DNA from: Exiguobacterium profundum
GTDB lineage: Bacteria; Bacillota; Bacilli; Exiguobacteriales; Exiguobacteriaceae
Assembly (NCBI RefSeq): GCF_001909285.1
Contig: NZ_MRSV01000001.1
Coordinates: 1,445,331 to 1,509,330 of the forward strand
Direction: 5' to 3'
DNA length: 64,000 bases
A program made the position numbers and the translations under genes. Positions within the stretch are counted from its first letter, which is position 1; each line of letters starts with the position of its first letter. Of this stretch, positions 57,111 through 64,000 are shown piece after piece. The notes beneath the pieces are model-generated. The model did not search any database, had not been told where the DNA came from, and was given only the letters and a program-made list of their open reading frames with translations.

Positions 57111-57325
57111 CGTATGGACCCCCTAAAATTTGTTATTACCTGTAAAAAATAAAGCATAGACTTACATTGAGAATTATCATATCGCTATTCAGATAAAAAA
57201 GAGTGGATTTATTTGTAAAATAGGTAAGTGTTTTTGCACAAATTTTAATGTTCTGACAATTACTAAAGACCTAACACATAAGACCTATATCCAATTGCAT
57301 ATGATGCGTGAATCTAGCGAATGAC

Positions 57326-57354
57326 TTGAAATGAAAAAAAAAACCTGTTAATGT
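57326..57354 (+). promoter_or_regulatory. sigma-A promoter of the yrrT-luxS-mccAB operon
   Basis: TTGAAA (57326-57331), 17 bases, TAATGT (57349-57354). Confidence 0.6.
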
Positions 57355-57364
57355 AACGTTAAAG

Positions 57365-57392
57365 TTAAATACCAATAAAACATATCAAATTA
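57365..57392 (+). promoter_or_regulatory. candidate CymR-type operator
   Basis: TTAAATACCAATAAAACATA followed by TCAAATTA lies just downstream of the -10. ATACCAAT with an AT-rich partner resembles CymR sites before cysteine genes in Bacillus as I remember them. This is a weak pattern match supported by context. Confidence 0.35.
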
Positions 57393-57418
57393 GTAAGAAT
57401 TAAGATTGGGGTAGCGAT

Positions 57419-58042
57419 ATGAACTTACCATTCATGGACATCTTTAAGGATTGGGCAAAGGATTATGATACGACGGTCGAGGGGCATGATGAGCAATATC
57501 ACGAAGTCTTCATCGGATATGAGCAAATGCTCGATGAGGTTGCCCTACATGTCGAAGGAAGGGTACTTGAGTTTGGTGTCGGAACAGGAAACTTGAGCAG
57601 TCGAATTATAAAAGGACATCCGTTGATTGCGATTGAACCGTCGCCGGAAATGCGACAAATTGCTGTTGAAAAGTTGGGGATTGAAGTACTCGAAGGTGAT
57701 TTTCTCCGATATCCGAAGTTATCACATGTAGATACGATCGTATCGTCATATGCTTTTCACCACTTGACAGATTCTGAAAAGGCCACGGCCATTGGTCGAT
57801 ATGTCGAAGACTGGGAACACCCGAAGTTCGTGTTGCTTGATACGATGTTTGAGTCACCAGCAGCTCGTCAGGACATCATCGATTGGGCGACTGCGAAAGG
57901 GTACTCGGACCTCGTCGAAGATTTAAATCGTGAATACTATCCATATACGTCAACGATTCGTTCCATGTTAGAAGAGAACGGATACAACGTGACGATGACG
58001 CAGAAAAACAAGTTTGTCTGGCTCGTAACAGCCACTAAATAA
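57419..58042 (+). CDS. yrrT: SAM-dependent methyltransferase YrrT
   Basis: 207 residues. Class I methyltransferase with motif [19 protein letters not shown], the acidic [12 protein letters not shown] and [14 protein letters not shown]. The N-terminal [20 protein letters not shown] and the operon with luxS and mccAB match Bacillus YrrT. The methyl acceptor is unknown; its product SAH would feed the pathway encoded downstream. A ribosome site TTGGGGTAG precedes the ATG. Confidence 0.9.
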   Translation: MNLPFMDIFKDWAKDYDTTVEGHDEQYHEVFIGYEQMLDEVALHVEGRVLEFGVGTGNLSSRIIKGHPLIAIEPSPEMRQIAVEKLGIEVLEGDFLRYPKLSHVDTIVSSYAFHHLTDSEKATAIGRYVEDWEHPKFVLLDTMFESPAARQDIIDWATAKGYSDLVEDLNREYYPYTSTIRSMLEENGYNVTMTQKNKFVWLVTATK

Positions 58043-58058
58043 CGAGGAGGAATTACTC

Positions 58059-58526
58059 ATGAAAACATATAATGTTGAAAGTTTTAACTTGGATCATACG
58101 AAAGTAAAGGCGCCGTTTGTCCGTTTAGCTGGTGTGAAAGAAGGGACGGCTGACACGATTTATAAATACGATATTCGTTTCATTCAACCGAACGAAGGAC
58201 TCATGCCGATGCGCGCGGTTCATTCACTTGAGCATTTGATTGCCGAGAACAGTCGCAATCATTCCGAAGACATTGTCGATATCTCACCGATGGGTTGCCA
58301 GACAGGTTTCTATTGGACAATGCTCAATGATGGGAACTACGAACGAATGCTTGACCTCGTGGAAGCGACGTTGCGTGATGCGATGAACGCTGAGGAATTG
58401 CCTGCGCAAAACCCTGTTCAATGTGGGAATGCGAACCATCATGATTTCGAAGGTGCCAAAAAATTAGCGGCAGACATGCTCGCAAAACGTGATGAATGGC
58501 ATATCGTCTTCAAGGACGAGGCATAA
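58059..58526 (+). CDS. luxS: S-ribosylhomocysteine lyase LuxS
   Basis: 155 residues. It cleaves S-ribosylhomocysteine to homocysteine and DPD, the autoinducer-2 precursor. The metal site is HSLEHL (H55, H59) with C122 in [10 protein letters not shown]; the catalytic cysteine is C80 in [12 protein letters not shown]-terminal [20 protein letters not shown] is typical. GAGGAGGAA precedes the ATG. It stands between yrrT and mccA, where Bacillus has the nucleosidase mtnN. Confidence 0.97.
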   Translation: MKTYNVESFNLDHTKVKAPFVRLAGVKEGTADTIYKYDIRFIQPNEGLMPMRAVHSLEHLIAENSRNHSEDIVDISPMGCQTGFYWTMLNDGNYERMLDLVEATLRDAMNAEELPAQNPVQCGNANHHDFEGAKKLAADMLAKRDEWHIVFKDEA

Positions 58527-58527
58527 G

Positions 58528-59466
58528 ATGATTGTCCGTGACGTCTATAAACTCATCGGAGACACACCGCTTATTGAACTTCGAACGCTTCCTATACCAG
58601 CGAATGTCAAAGTGTACGGAAAGCTCGAGATGATGAATCCAGGTGGGAGTGTCAAAGACCGACTCGGGATGAATTTGATTGAACGGGCGATTGAGCGTGG
58701 CGATGTGGCACCTGGTGGAACGGTGATCGAACCGACAGCAGGCAATACGGGGATCGGGCTTGCGCTCGCTTGCCAACGATTCGGGATTCGCCTCATGACG
58801 GTCACTCCTGAAAAATTCAGTCAAGAGAAACAGGCATTGATGCGACTGCTCGGAGCAACAGTCGTCAACACGCCGACGGAACTCGGCATGAAGGGCGCAA
58901 TCGCACATGCCATTGAGTTGGCTAAAGAACATGACGCCTATGTCCCAGAACAGTTCTCGAACCCGGATAACCCGGATGCTTACGTCGACATCCTTTCCCA
59001 TGAATTGTTGAAAGATGTGCCACAAATTGACGTATTTGTAGCGGGAGCGGGATCAGGAGGCACGTTCACCGGTGTCGCCAAATCATTAAAGCCACTTGGG
59101 ACGAAAACTGTCGTCGTGGAGCCGGTCGGTTCCATTTTGAATGGCGGTGAACCAGGACCACATAAAACAGAAGGAATTGGCGTCAAAAAATGGCCACCAT
59201 TTCTGGAGAAGTCTTCCGTCGATGCGATTCATACCATCACAGATGAGGAAGCCTTCTATTACGTGGCACATCTAGCGAAACAGGAAGGCTTGCTCATCGG
59301 TAGTTCTTCAGGGGCTGCCATTGCAGCATGTGTAAAAGAAGCGAATCAATTAACGGAAGGCACGATTGTCACCATCTTGCCTGATAGTGCAGAACGATAT
59401 TTAAGTCAAGGAATTGTCAAGGAGGCAGAACATGCGTACAAAGACAGCACTCATTCACGGCGGTAA
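58528..59466 (+). CDS. mccA: cysteine synthase / cystathionine beta-synthase type PLP enzyme (MccA)
   Basis: 312 residues from ATG 58528, one base after luxS and 6 after AAGGACGAGG. Fold type II PLP enzyme with K43 in NPGGSVKDRLG, EPTAGNTGIGLA for PLP phosphate/substrate, GAGSGGTFTGVAK and SSSGAAIAA. In Bacillus the homologue condenses O-acetylserine with homocysteine to cystathionine, the first step of reverse transsulfuration; neighbours luxS (homocysteine source) and mccB support this over plain CysK. Confidence 0.92.
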   Translation: MIVRDVYKLIGDTPLIELRTLPIPANVKVYGKLEMMNPGGSVKDRLGMNLIERAIERGDVAPGGTVIEPTAGNTGIGLALACQRFGIRLMTVTPEKFSQEKQALMRLLGATVVNTPTELGMKGAIAHAIELAKEHDAYVPEQFSNPDNPDAYVDILSHELLKDVPQIDVFVAGAGSGGTFTGVAKSLKPLGTKTVVVEPVGSILNGGEPGPHKTEGIGVKKWPPFLEKSSVDAIHTITDEEAFYYVAHLAKQEGLLIGSSSGAAIAACVKEANQLTEGTIVTILPDSAERYLSQGIVKEAEHAYKDSTHSRR

Positions 59467-60589
59467 AACGACGGACCCGTTGACAGGGGCCGTCACGCCA
59501 CCGATTTATCAAACGAGCACGTATAAGCAAGACGGGATTGGCAACTTGCGAGAAGGGTACGAGTACTCACGATCAGCAAACCCGACTCGGACGGCATTAG
59601 AGACATTGATTGCCGACATCGAAGGCGGCGTGCAAGGATTTGCATTCGGATCTGGGATGGCAGCCATCTCGACGGTGCTTATGTTATTGAAATCTGGAGA
59701 CCACGTCATCGTCGGGTCTGATGTATATGGAGGAACGTACCGTGTATTCAATCGAGTATTTCAGTCACGAGGCTTGGAAGCAACTTTTGTCGATACATCC
59801 GATGAAGCAGCGGTTCGGGATGCGCTTCAAGCGAACACGAAAATGATTTATGTCGAGACCCCGACAAATCCTCTCTTGAACGTGACGGACATTCGGGCGA
59901 TGCGTACGATTGCCGATGAAGCAGATGTGTTACTCGTCGTGGACAATACGTTTATGACCCCTTACTTCCAAAATCCGATTGATCTTGGTGCAGACTACGT
60001 CCTTCACAGTGCCACGAAGTACTTAGGTGGACATAGTGACGTCGTAGCGGGACTTGTTGTCGCACGTACGGAAGAGCAGGGCGAGGCCTTGGCGTTCCTT
60101 CAAAACTCTGTTGGCGCAGTCCTTGGACCACAAGATAGCTTCCTTGTTGTACGGGGAATCAAGACGTTGGCTGTTCGGATGGAAGAGATTGAATCGAATG
60201 CACGAGCATTGGTTGAATTCCTTCAGTCGAACGAGTCTGTATCACGCGTGCTCCATCCAAGTGTATCCAGTGAGGAAGCGAAGCGGATTCATTTATCGCA
60301 GGCACGTGGATTCGGTGGGATGATCGCATTTGATGTCGGTTCAGCGGAAGCGGCAGAAATGATGGTAGCGAAGACGAAATACTTCACGCTCGCAGAAAGT
60401 TTAGGAGCGGTTGAGAGTTTGATCAGTGTTCCGGCACGCATGACACATGCGTCGATTCCAGCCGAACGCAGAGCGGAACTTGGCATCACCGATGGGCTCG
60501 TCCGTATTTCGGTCGGACTTGAGGACATTGATGACTTGATTGAAGACTTGGCACAAGCATTAACAGCAATTGAACAAGTGAAACAATAA
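59432..60589 (+). CDS. mccB: cystathionine gamma-lyase / homocysteine gamma-lyase (MccB)
   Basis: 385 residues from ATG 59432 (AAGGAGGC), overlapping mccA by 35 bases. Cys/Met metabolism PLP family: HGGKTTDPLTGAVTPPIYQT, YEYSRSANPTRTALE, FGSGMAAIS and K196 in HSATKYLGGHSDVVAG. It splits cystathionine to cysteine, 2-oxobutyrate and ammonia, finishing the route from homocysteine to cysteine. MetB-like activity cannot be excluded from sequence alone. Confidence 0.92.
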   Translation: MRTKTALIHGGKTTDPLTGAVTPPIYQTSTYKQDGIGNLREGYEYSRSANPTRTALETLIADIEGGVQGFAFGSGMAAISTVLMLLKSGDHVIVGSDVYGGTYRVFNRVFQSRGLEATFVDTSDEAAVRDALQANTKMIYVETPTNPLLNVTDIRAMRTIADEADVLLVVDNTFMTPYFQNPIDLGADYVLHSATKYLGGHSDVVAGLVVARTEEQGEALAFLQNSVGAVLGPQDSFLVVRGIKTLAVRMEEIESNARALVEFLQSNESVSRVLHPSVSSEEAKRIHLSQARGFGGMIAFDVGSAEAAEMMVAKTKYFTLAESLGAVESLISVPARMTHASIPAERRAELGITDGLVRISVGLEDIDDLIEDLAQALTAIEQVKQ

Positions 60590-60595
60590 ACGGTC

Positions 60596-60620
60596 AGGGC
60601 GCGATTTCGCGCCTTTTTTT
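60596..60620 (+). terminator. rho-independent terminator after mccB
   Basis: AGGGCGCGA and TCGCGCCT form a GC-rich stem with a tiny loop, followed by seven T. Confidence 0.88.
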
Positions 60621-60696
60621 CATGAAACAAAAGTCTTGTATCGGGAGTCTTTCATCGACTAAACTGTCTTTAACTTGTAAGAGAGCGGGTGAACGT

Positions 60697-61575
60697 GTGA
60701 ATAAGGGAGTATGGACGACAATCGGGGCCTACGTCATGTGGGGCGTCCTTCCGATTTATTGGAAATTTTTACAAGAGGTGCCAAGTGGTCAAATTTTGGC
60801 GCATCGAATCGTTTGGTCATTTTTATTTATTCTTCTCGTTCTGAGATGGACAAATCAGTGGAAAGAGTTCGGTTACGCACTTCGACATCCGGCTACACGA
60901 AACGCATTCATGTTGAACGGATTCATCGTCAGTGCCAACTGGTTTGTATACATATGGGCTGTCAATCACGGATATATCATTGAAGCTTCTCTCGGCTACT
61001 ACATCAATCCTCTCGTCAGTATGGTGTTAGGGGTGCTCGTCTTTCGGGAATCATTAAATCGAGTCCAATGGATGGCCGTTGGGATTGCATCAATTGGCGT
61101 CCTCGTCTTGACGTTAGGATACGGCACGTTCCCGTGGATTTCATTCGTCTTGGCGAGTACGTTCGGATTCTATGGAATGGTGAAGAAACGACGTCCTCTT
61201 GCTTCTACGGTCAGCCTAGGAATTGAAACGCTGGCGGTAGTCCCGGTGGCATTGCTCTTCCTCGGAAATCAAGTTGTCACCGACAATATTGCGTATAACA
61301 TGTCGCCTGTCATTTGGATCGCCCTTCTTGGAACGGGCGTGGTCACGGCGTTACCTCTTCTCCTGTTTGGGTACGGGGCACAACATATCCCGTTCACGCT
61401 TGTCGGGTTTCTTCAATTTATCGCACCGACACTTAGCTTGATTATCGGGGTCGTCATGTACCATGAACCGTTCACGGCATACCATGTCTTTGCCTTCACC
61501 TGCATTTGGCTCGCTATTTTCTTCTTTAGTTGGAACAGTTGGGTCGTCGCTCGTAAACGTCGTCAGTTGATTTAG
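60697..61575 (+). CDS. rarD: EamA/RarD family drug/metabolite transporter
   Basis: About 292 residues from GTG 60697 (GAGAGCGGGTG upstream, a modest site); the open frame continues 25 codons upstream without a ribosome site. Ten membrane helices in two EamA repeats; GAYVMWGVLPIYWKFLQEVP, ILAHRIVWSFLF, NGYxIEASLGYYINPL and GYGAQHIPFTLVGFLQFIAP are RarD signatures. Substrate unknown. It is isolated between mccB and deoC. Confidence 0.9.
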   Translation: MNKGVWTTIGAYVMWGVLPIYWKFLQEVPSGQILAHRIVWSFLFILLVLRWTNQWKEFGYALRHPATRNAFMLNGFIVSANWFVYIWAVNHGYIIEASLGYYINPLVSMVLGVLVFRESLNRVQWMAVGIASIGVLVLTLGYGTFPWISFVLASTFGFYGMVKKRRPLASTVSLGIETLAVVPVALLFLGNQVVTDNIAYNMSPVIWIALLGTGVVTALPLLLFGYGAQHIPFTLVGFLQFIAPTLSLIIGVVMYHEPFTAYHVFAFTCIWLAIFFFSWNSWVVARKRRQLI

Positions 61576-61578
61576 ATT

Positions 61579-61592
61579 TGAAAGCTGTTACA
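61579..61592 (+). promoter_or_regulatory. cre-like site upstream of deoC
   Basis: TGAAAGCTGTTACA differs from TGWAANCGNTNWCA only at the central G (T here). It overlaps the -35 region of a possible -10, TAATAT at 61609-61614. Confidence 0.5.
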
Positions 61593-61654
61593 TCTCATCA
61601 AAACATGGTAATATGTTAGATGTCAGACTTATTTGTCAGAGGAGGAAATGAATC

Positions 61655-62320
61655 ATGGAATTAGCCCGTTATATCGACCACACAGCTTTAAAGGCTGAAA
61701 CAACAAAAGATCAAATTACAACACTTTGTGCAGAAGCGCTCGAATACAAATTCGCAAGCGTTTGTGTCAACCCGACATGGGTCAAATATGCAGCAGAACA
61801 ACTCAAGTCAGATGATGATGTCAAAGTATGTACAGTCATCGGTTTCCCACTTGGTGCAAACACACCTGAGGTAAAAGCATTTGAAACAAAAGATGCGATT
61901 GCCAATGGAGCAGATGAAGTAGACATGGTCATCAACATCGCAGCACTCAAAGATGCTGACTACGATCTCGTAGAACGTGACATCCGTGCGGTTGTCGAAG
62001 CGGCAAACGGTACACTCGTCAAAGTCATCTTCGAAACATGCATGCTTACAAAAGAAAAAATCAAAAAAGCTGCCGAACTTTCAGTGAAAGCTGGAGCAGA
62101 CTTCGTCAAAACATCGACTGGTTTCTCGACTGGTGGCGCGACAGTTGAAGACATTCGCCTCATGCGTGAGACGGTCGGACCTGACATCGGCGTAAAAGCT
62201 TCAGGTGGCGTCCGTGACTTCGAAGGTGCGAAAGCGATGATCGATGCTGGTGCGACACGTATCGGTGCTTCAGCAGGTATCGCGATTGTCACTGGTGGAC
62301 GTTCAGACAGCGACTATTAA
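61655..62320 (+). CDS. deoC: deoxyribose-phosphate aldolase
   Basis: 221 residues. TIM-barrel aldolase splitting deoxyribose-5-phosphate to glyceraldehyde-3-phosphate and acetaldehyde. Schiff-base lysine K152 in [10 protein letters not shown]; proton-relay Lys in [12 protein letters not shown] and Asp in [10 protein letters not shown]. Starts [22 protein letters not shown] precedes the ATG. It stands without the nupC/pdp partners it has in Bacillus. Confidence 0.96.
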   Translation: MELARYIDHTALKAETTKDQITTLCAEALEYKFASVCVNPTWVKYAAEQLKSDDDVKVCTVIGFPLGANTPEVKAFETKDAIANGADEVDMVINIAALKDADYDLVERDIRAVVEAANGTLVKVIFETCMLTKEKIKKAAELSVKAGADFVKTSTGFSTGGATVEDIRLMRETVGPDIGVKASGGVRDFEGAKAMIDAGATRIGASAGIAIVTGGRSDSDY

Positions 62321-62327
62321 TAAGTGG

Positions 62328-62356
62328 TTGACCACACGACTTAATTTCACTATAAT
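62328..62356 (+). promoter_or_regulatory. sigma-A promoter of rpsU-yqeY
   Basis: TTGACC (62328-62333), 17 bases, perfect TATAAT (62351-62356). Confidence 0.85.
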
Positions 62357-62415
62357 ATGATATGACGTGTGAAACACGTTTCCTTAGTCGTGTAATTCGG
62401 AGGGAGGGAAAACTA

Positions 62416-62589
62416 GTGGAAACTCGTGTCCGTAAAAACGAATCGCTTGAAGACGCTCTTCGTCGTTTCAAACGCGGTGTTTCGAAAGATGGCACACTTG
62501 CCGAAGTTCGTAAACGTCGTCACTACGAAAAGCCAAGCGTAAAACGTAAATTGAAATCAGAAGCTGCGCGTAAGCGTAAGAAATTCTGA
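62416..62589 (+). CDS. rpsU: 30S ribosomal protein S21
   Basis: 57 residues from GTG 62416, eight bases after [29 protein letters not shown] and the basic tail [19 protein letters not shown] are S21. It helps the 30S subunit in initiation. yqeY follows after 33 bases. Upstream in-frame codons belong to the leader. Confidence 0.96.
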   Translation: METRVRKNESLEDALRRFKRGVSKDGTLAEVRKRRHYEKPSVKRKLKSEAARKRKKF

Positions 62590-62622
62590 TTCCAGTTTCA
62601 TTTGTAGAGAGGGTGTTGGCTC

Positions 62623-63072
62623 ATGAGTCTTCAAGAACGCTTGACGGACGACATGAAGCAAGCCATGCGCGCGAAACAAAAGGATCGTCTTACGACAATC
62701 CGGATGGTCAAAGCGTCGCTCCAAAATGAGGCTATCAAACTAGGTCGTCAAGATCTTACCGAGGAAGAGGAACTCACGGTGCTCAACCGAGAGATGAAAC
62801 AGCGCAGAGACTCCCTCCGAGAATTCGAAAGCGCTGGTCGTGAAGACCTTGCTTCCAAAGTAGCAGAAGAGATTGTCGTCCTAGAAGCCTATATGCCTGA
62901 ACAACTTTCAGAAGATGAAGTGACCGCCATCGTCCAAGCAGCAATTGCTCAAACGAATGCAGCCGCTCCATCAGATATGGGTAAGGTGATGGGCGTCGTC
63001 ATGCCGCAAGTCAAAGGCAAGGCAGACGGTGGTCTTGTGAACCGAATCGTCAAACAACAATTGACGAATTGA
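62623..63072 (+). CDS. yqeY: GatB/YqeY domain protein
   Basis: 149 residues. [40 protein letters not shown] and the C-terminal [20 protein letters not shown] match YqeY, which resembles the tRNA-binding tail of GatB. Its exact role is unproven; it may take part in tRNA-dependent amidation. Always found after rpsU. Terminator at 63075. Confidence 0.93.
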   Translation: MSLQERLTDDMKQAMRAKQKDRLTTIRMVKASLQNEAIKLGRQDLTEEEELTVLNREMKQRRDSLREFESAGREDLASKVAEEIVVLEAYMPEQLSEDEVTAIVQAAIAQTNAAAPSDMGKVMGVVMPQVKGKADGGLVNRIVKQQLTN

Positions 63073-63074
63073 TG

Positions 63075-63120
63075 AAAAAAGCAGTTACTTTTCGGGAAAC
63101 CGAAAGTTTCTGCTTTTTTT
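63075..63120 (+). terminator. rho-independent terminator after yqeY
   Basis: AAAAAGCAG-TT-ACTTT-T-CGG pairs with CCG-AAAGT-TT-CTGCTTTTT in an imperfect long hairpin, then T. Confidence 0.8.
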
Positions 63121-63205
63121 GTTTTTTCTTAAACCACATTCAATCTTGTTTCGTATACACTAGAGATAGGAGATAGCTTTGAATTTGGAAGGGGGTAGCA
63201 AGACG

Positions 63206-63718
63206 ATGACATTTGGTCTCGGAGTGATTCTGACAGTCTTTTTTGTCTTTTTTGTCCTTCTTGGAATTGAAGTGTTCGTAGCAGGGTTTGGATTGTTCGG
63301 TTTGCTTGGGATCGGAGCCGTCGTTGCGAGTTTGATTATGGCTGGTGCGACGATCGGTCAACTGTGGCTATCGATTGGTCTCGCGGCAGCGGTGCTAACA
63401 GGTCTCGGCTTTTGGGCATACCGCCGCTTGAGTACGAATCGTCCGCTCATTTATAAAGGGTTGATTTTGACGGATTCGACATCGACTGAAAAAGGCTACT
63501 TGTCCCACGAAGATCGAAAACAACTTCTCGGCAAAGTGGGAGTCACCTTGACACCACTTCGCCCAGCAGGTACTGCCGAAATCGACGGAGAACGACTTGA
63601 TGTCGTGACGGAAGGTGGCTATCTCGATCAGCAGACAAAAATTCAGGTTTATAAAGTGGATTCTGGACGGATTGTCGTTCGAAGCTTTGTAGAACCGAAG
63701 GAGGATGTAACAGAATGA
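63206..63718 (+). CDS. short NfeD-family membrane protein
   Basis: About 170 residues from ATG 63206, ten bases after GGAAGGGGG. Three to four membrane helices ([58 protein letters not shown]) and a C-terminal OB-fold ([28 protein letters not shown]). It corresponds to the C-terminal half of Bacillus YqeZ; the N-terminal ClpP-like serine protease half is absent. Its stop overlaps the floA start (ATGA). Confidence 0.85.
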   Translation: MTFGLGVILTVFFVFFVLLGIEVFVAGFGLFGLLGIGAVVASLIMAGATIGQLWLSIGLAAAVLTGLGFWAYRRLSTNRPLIYKGLILTDSTSTEKGYLSHEDRKQLLGKVGVTLTPLRPAGTAEIDGERLDVVTEGGYLDQQTKIQVYKVDSGRIVVRSFVEPKEDVTE

Positions 63719-64000
63719 CACCAGAATTACTGACAACGTTACTCATTACAGGTGGAGGATTGATTGCACTTGCCGTATTCTTCACGTTCGTACCGGTCGG
63801 ACTATGGATCAGTTCGTTTGCAGCGGGCGTCCACGTCGAGATCTTCACATTGATTGGAATGCGCCTTCGTCGCGTTATTCCCTCGAAAATCGTGAACCCG
63901 TTGATTAAAGCGGTTAAAGCAGGAATTGAATTAAACACGAACCAACTTGAAAGTCACTTCTTGGCTGGTGGTAACGTAGACCGCGTTGTGAACGCATTGA
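63715..64000 (+). CDS. floA: flotillin-like protein FloA, N-terminal part
   Basis: The first 95 residues; the gene runs out of the window. [20 protein letters not shown] gives the membrane hairpin, followed by [20 protein letters not shown] and [20 protein letters not shown], the FloA/YqfA signature. It is the second flotillin of the window and forms microdomain scaffolds with NfeD. ATG 63715 follows AAGGAGGA and overlaps the nfeD stop. Confidence 0.93.
   Translation, partial: MTPELLTTLLITGGGLIALAVFFTFVPVGLWISSFAAGVHVEIFTLIGMRLRRVIPSKIVNPLIKAVKAGIELNTNQLESHFLAGGNVDRVVNAL

Larger units (their letters stand above)
57111..57418. other. divergent intergenic region
   Basis: 308 bases, strongly AT-rich, between the subtilase and yrrT. 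The yrrT side has the promoter at 57326-57354 and an operator-like site at 57365. On the subtilase side I see the ribosome site AGGGGG and several AT-rich possible -10 elements, but no clear promoter. No gene or RNA signature is evident. Confidence 0.6.

Noticed and set aside
57160..57182. Fur/PerR-like box before the subtilase (TTGAGAATTATCATATC)
   Set aside because: Only part of the 7-1-7 palindrome is present and the spacing is wrong.

Overview
The window is a stretch of low-to-mid-GC Firmicutes chromosome, about 50% GC by eye. Gene order follows the Bacillus housekeeping backbone block by block: icd-mdh-phoPR-polA-mutM-coaE-gapB-speD-nrdR-dnaBI-thrS, infC-rpmI-rplT-ysdA-ysdC-ysgA-pheST, comEA-comEC-yqzM-holA-rpsT-lepA-hemW-hrcA-grpE-dnaK-dnaJ-prmA-rsmE, and rpsU-yqeY-nfeD-floA. 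The sporulation genes gpr and spoIIP that sit between rpsT and lepA in Bacillus are missing, as is comEB. Together with the base composition and the LuxS/GapB/flotillin content, this suggests a non-sporulating member of the Bacillales such as Exiguobacterium. That name is inference, not proof. I found no tRNA, rRNA, insertion sequence, prophage gene or CRISPR array.

Region 1 (1-16230): end of isocitrate dehydrogenase, malate dehydrogenase, the PhoP/PhoR two-component system, DNA polymerase I, MutM glycosylase, CoaE, a tiny M50-type membrane protease on the minus strand, the gluconeogenic GapB with a CcpA (cre) site at its promoter, S-adenosylmethionine decarboxylase behind a structured leader, NrdR, the helicase loaders DnaB and DnaI, and ThrRS behind a T-box. 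Region 2 (16300-25950): a YpuA-like DUF1002 protein, two genes with sigma-B-like promoters, the L20-type leader with infC-rpmI-rplT (infC starts at ATT), YsdA, a dUTPase-like protein, an M42 peptidase, an rRNA methyltransferase, and PheRS behind a second T-box.

Region 3 (25950-34400) is the accessory part. It holds a PfoR-like PTS EIIC membrane protein on the minus strand behind a leader of about 200 nt that ends in a terminator 17 nt before the Shine-Dalgarno; an alpha/beta hydrolase; RNase HIII; a coiled-coil protein/NfeD/flotillin operon; and a BMP-family binding lipoprotein translationally coupled to a chemoreceptor.

Region 4 (34600-53450): DNA uptake (ComEA, ComEC), YqzM, HolA, a GNAT acetyltransferase, S20, LepA, an inserted serC-serA-DUF1015 cluster, HemW, YktB, and the CIRCE-controlled hrcA heat-shock operon with PrmA and RsmE. 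Region 5 (53450-64000): a 1218-residue subtilase, a sulfur operon in which luxS stands where Bacillus has mtnN (yrrT-luxS-mccA-mccB; it turns S-adenosylhomocysteine-derived homocysteine into cysteine), RarD, DeoC with a cre-like site, then rpsU-yqeY and a short NfeD with FloA, cut by the window end.

The most interesting unexplained items are the attenuator-type leader of the PfoR-like gene, the structured speD leader whose CCCCC loop can pair with the Shine-Dalgarno, the coupled binding-protein/chemoreceptor pair, and the coiled-coil protein leading the flotillin operon.
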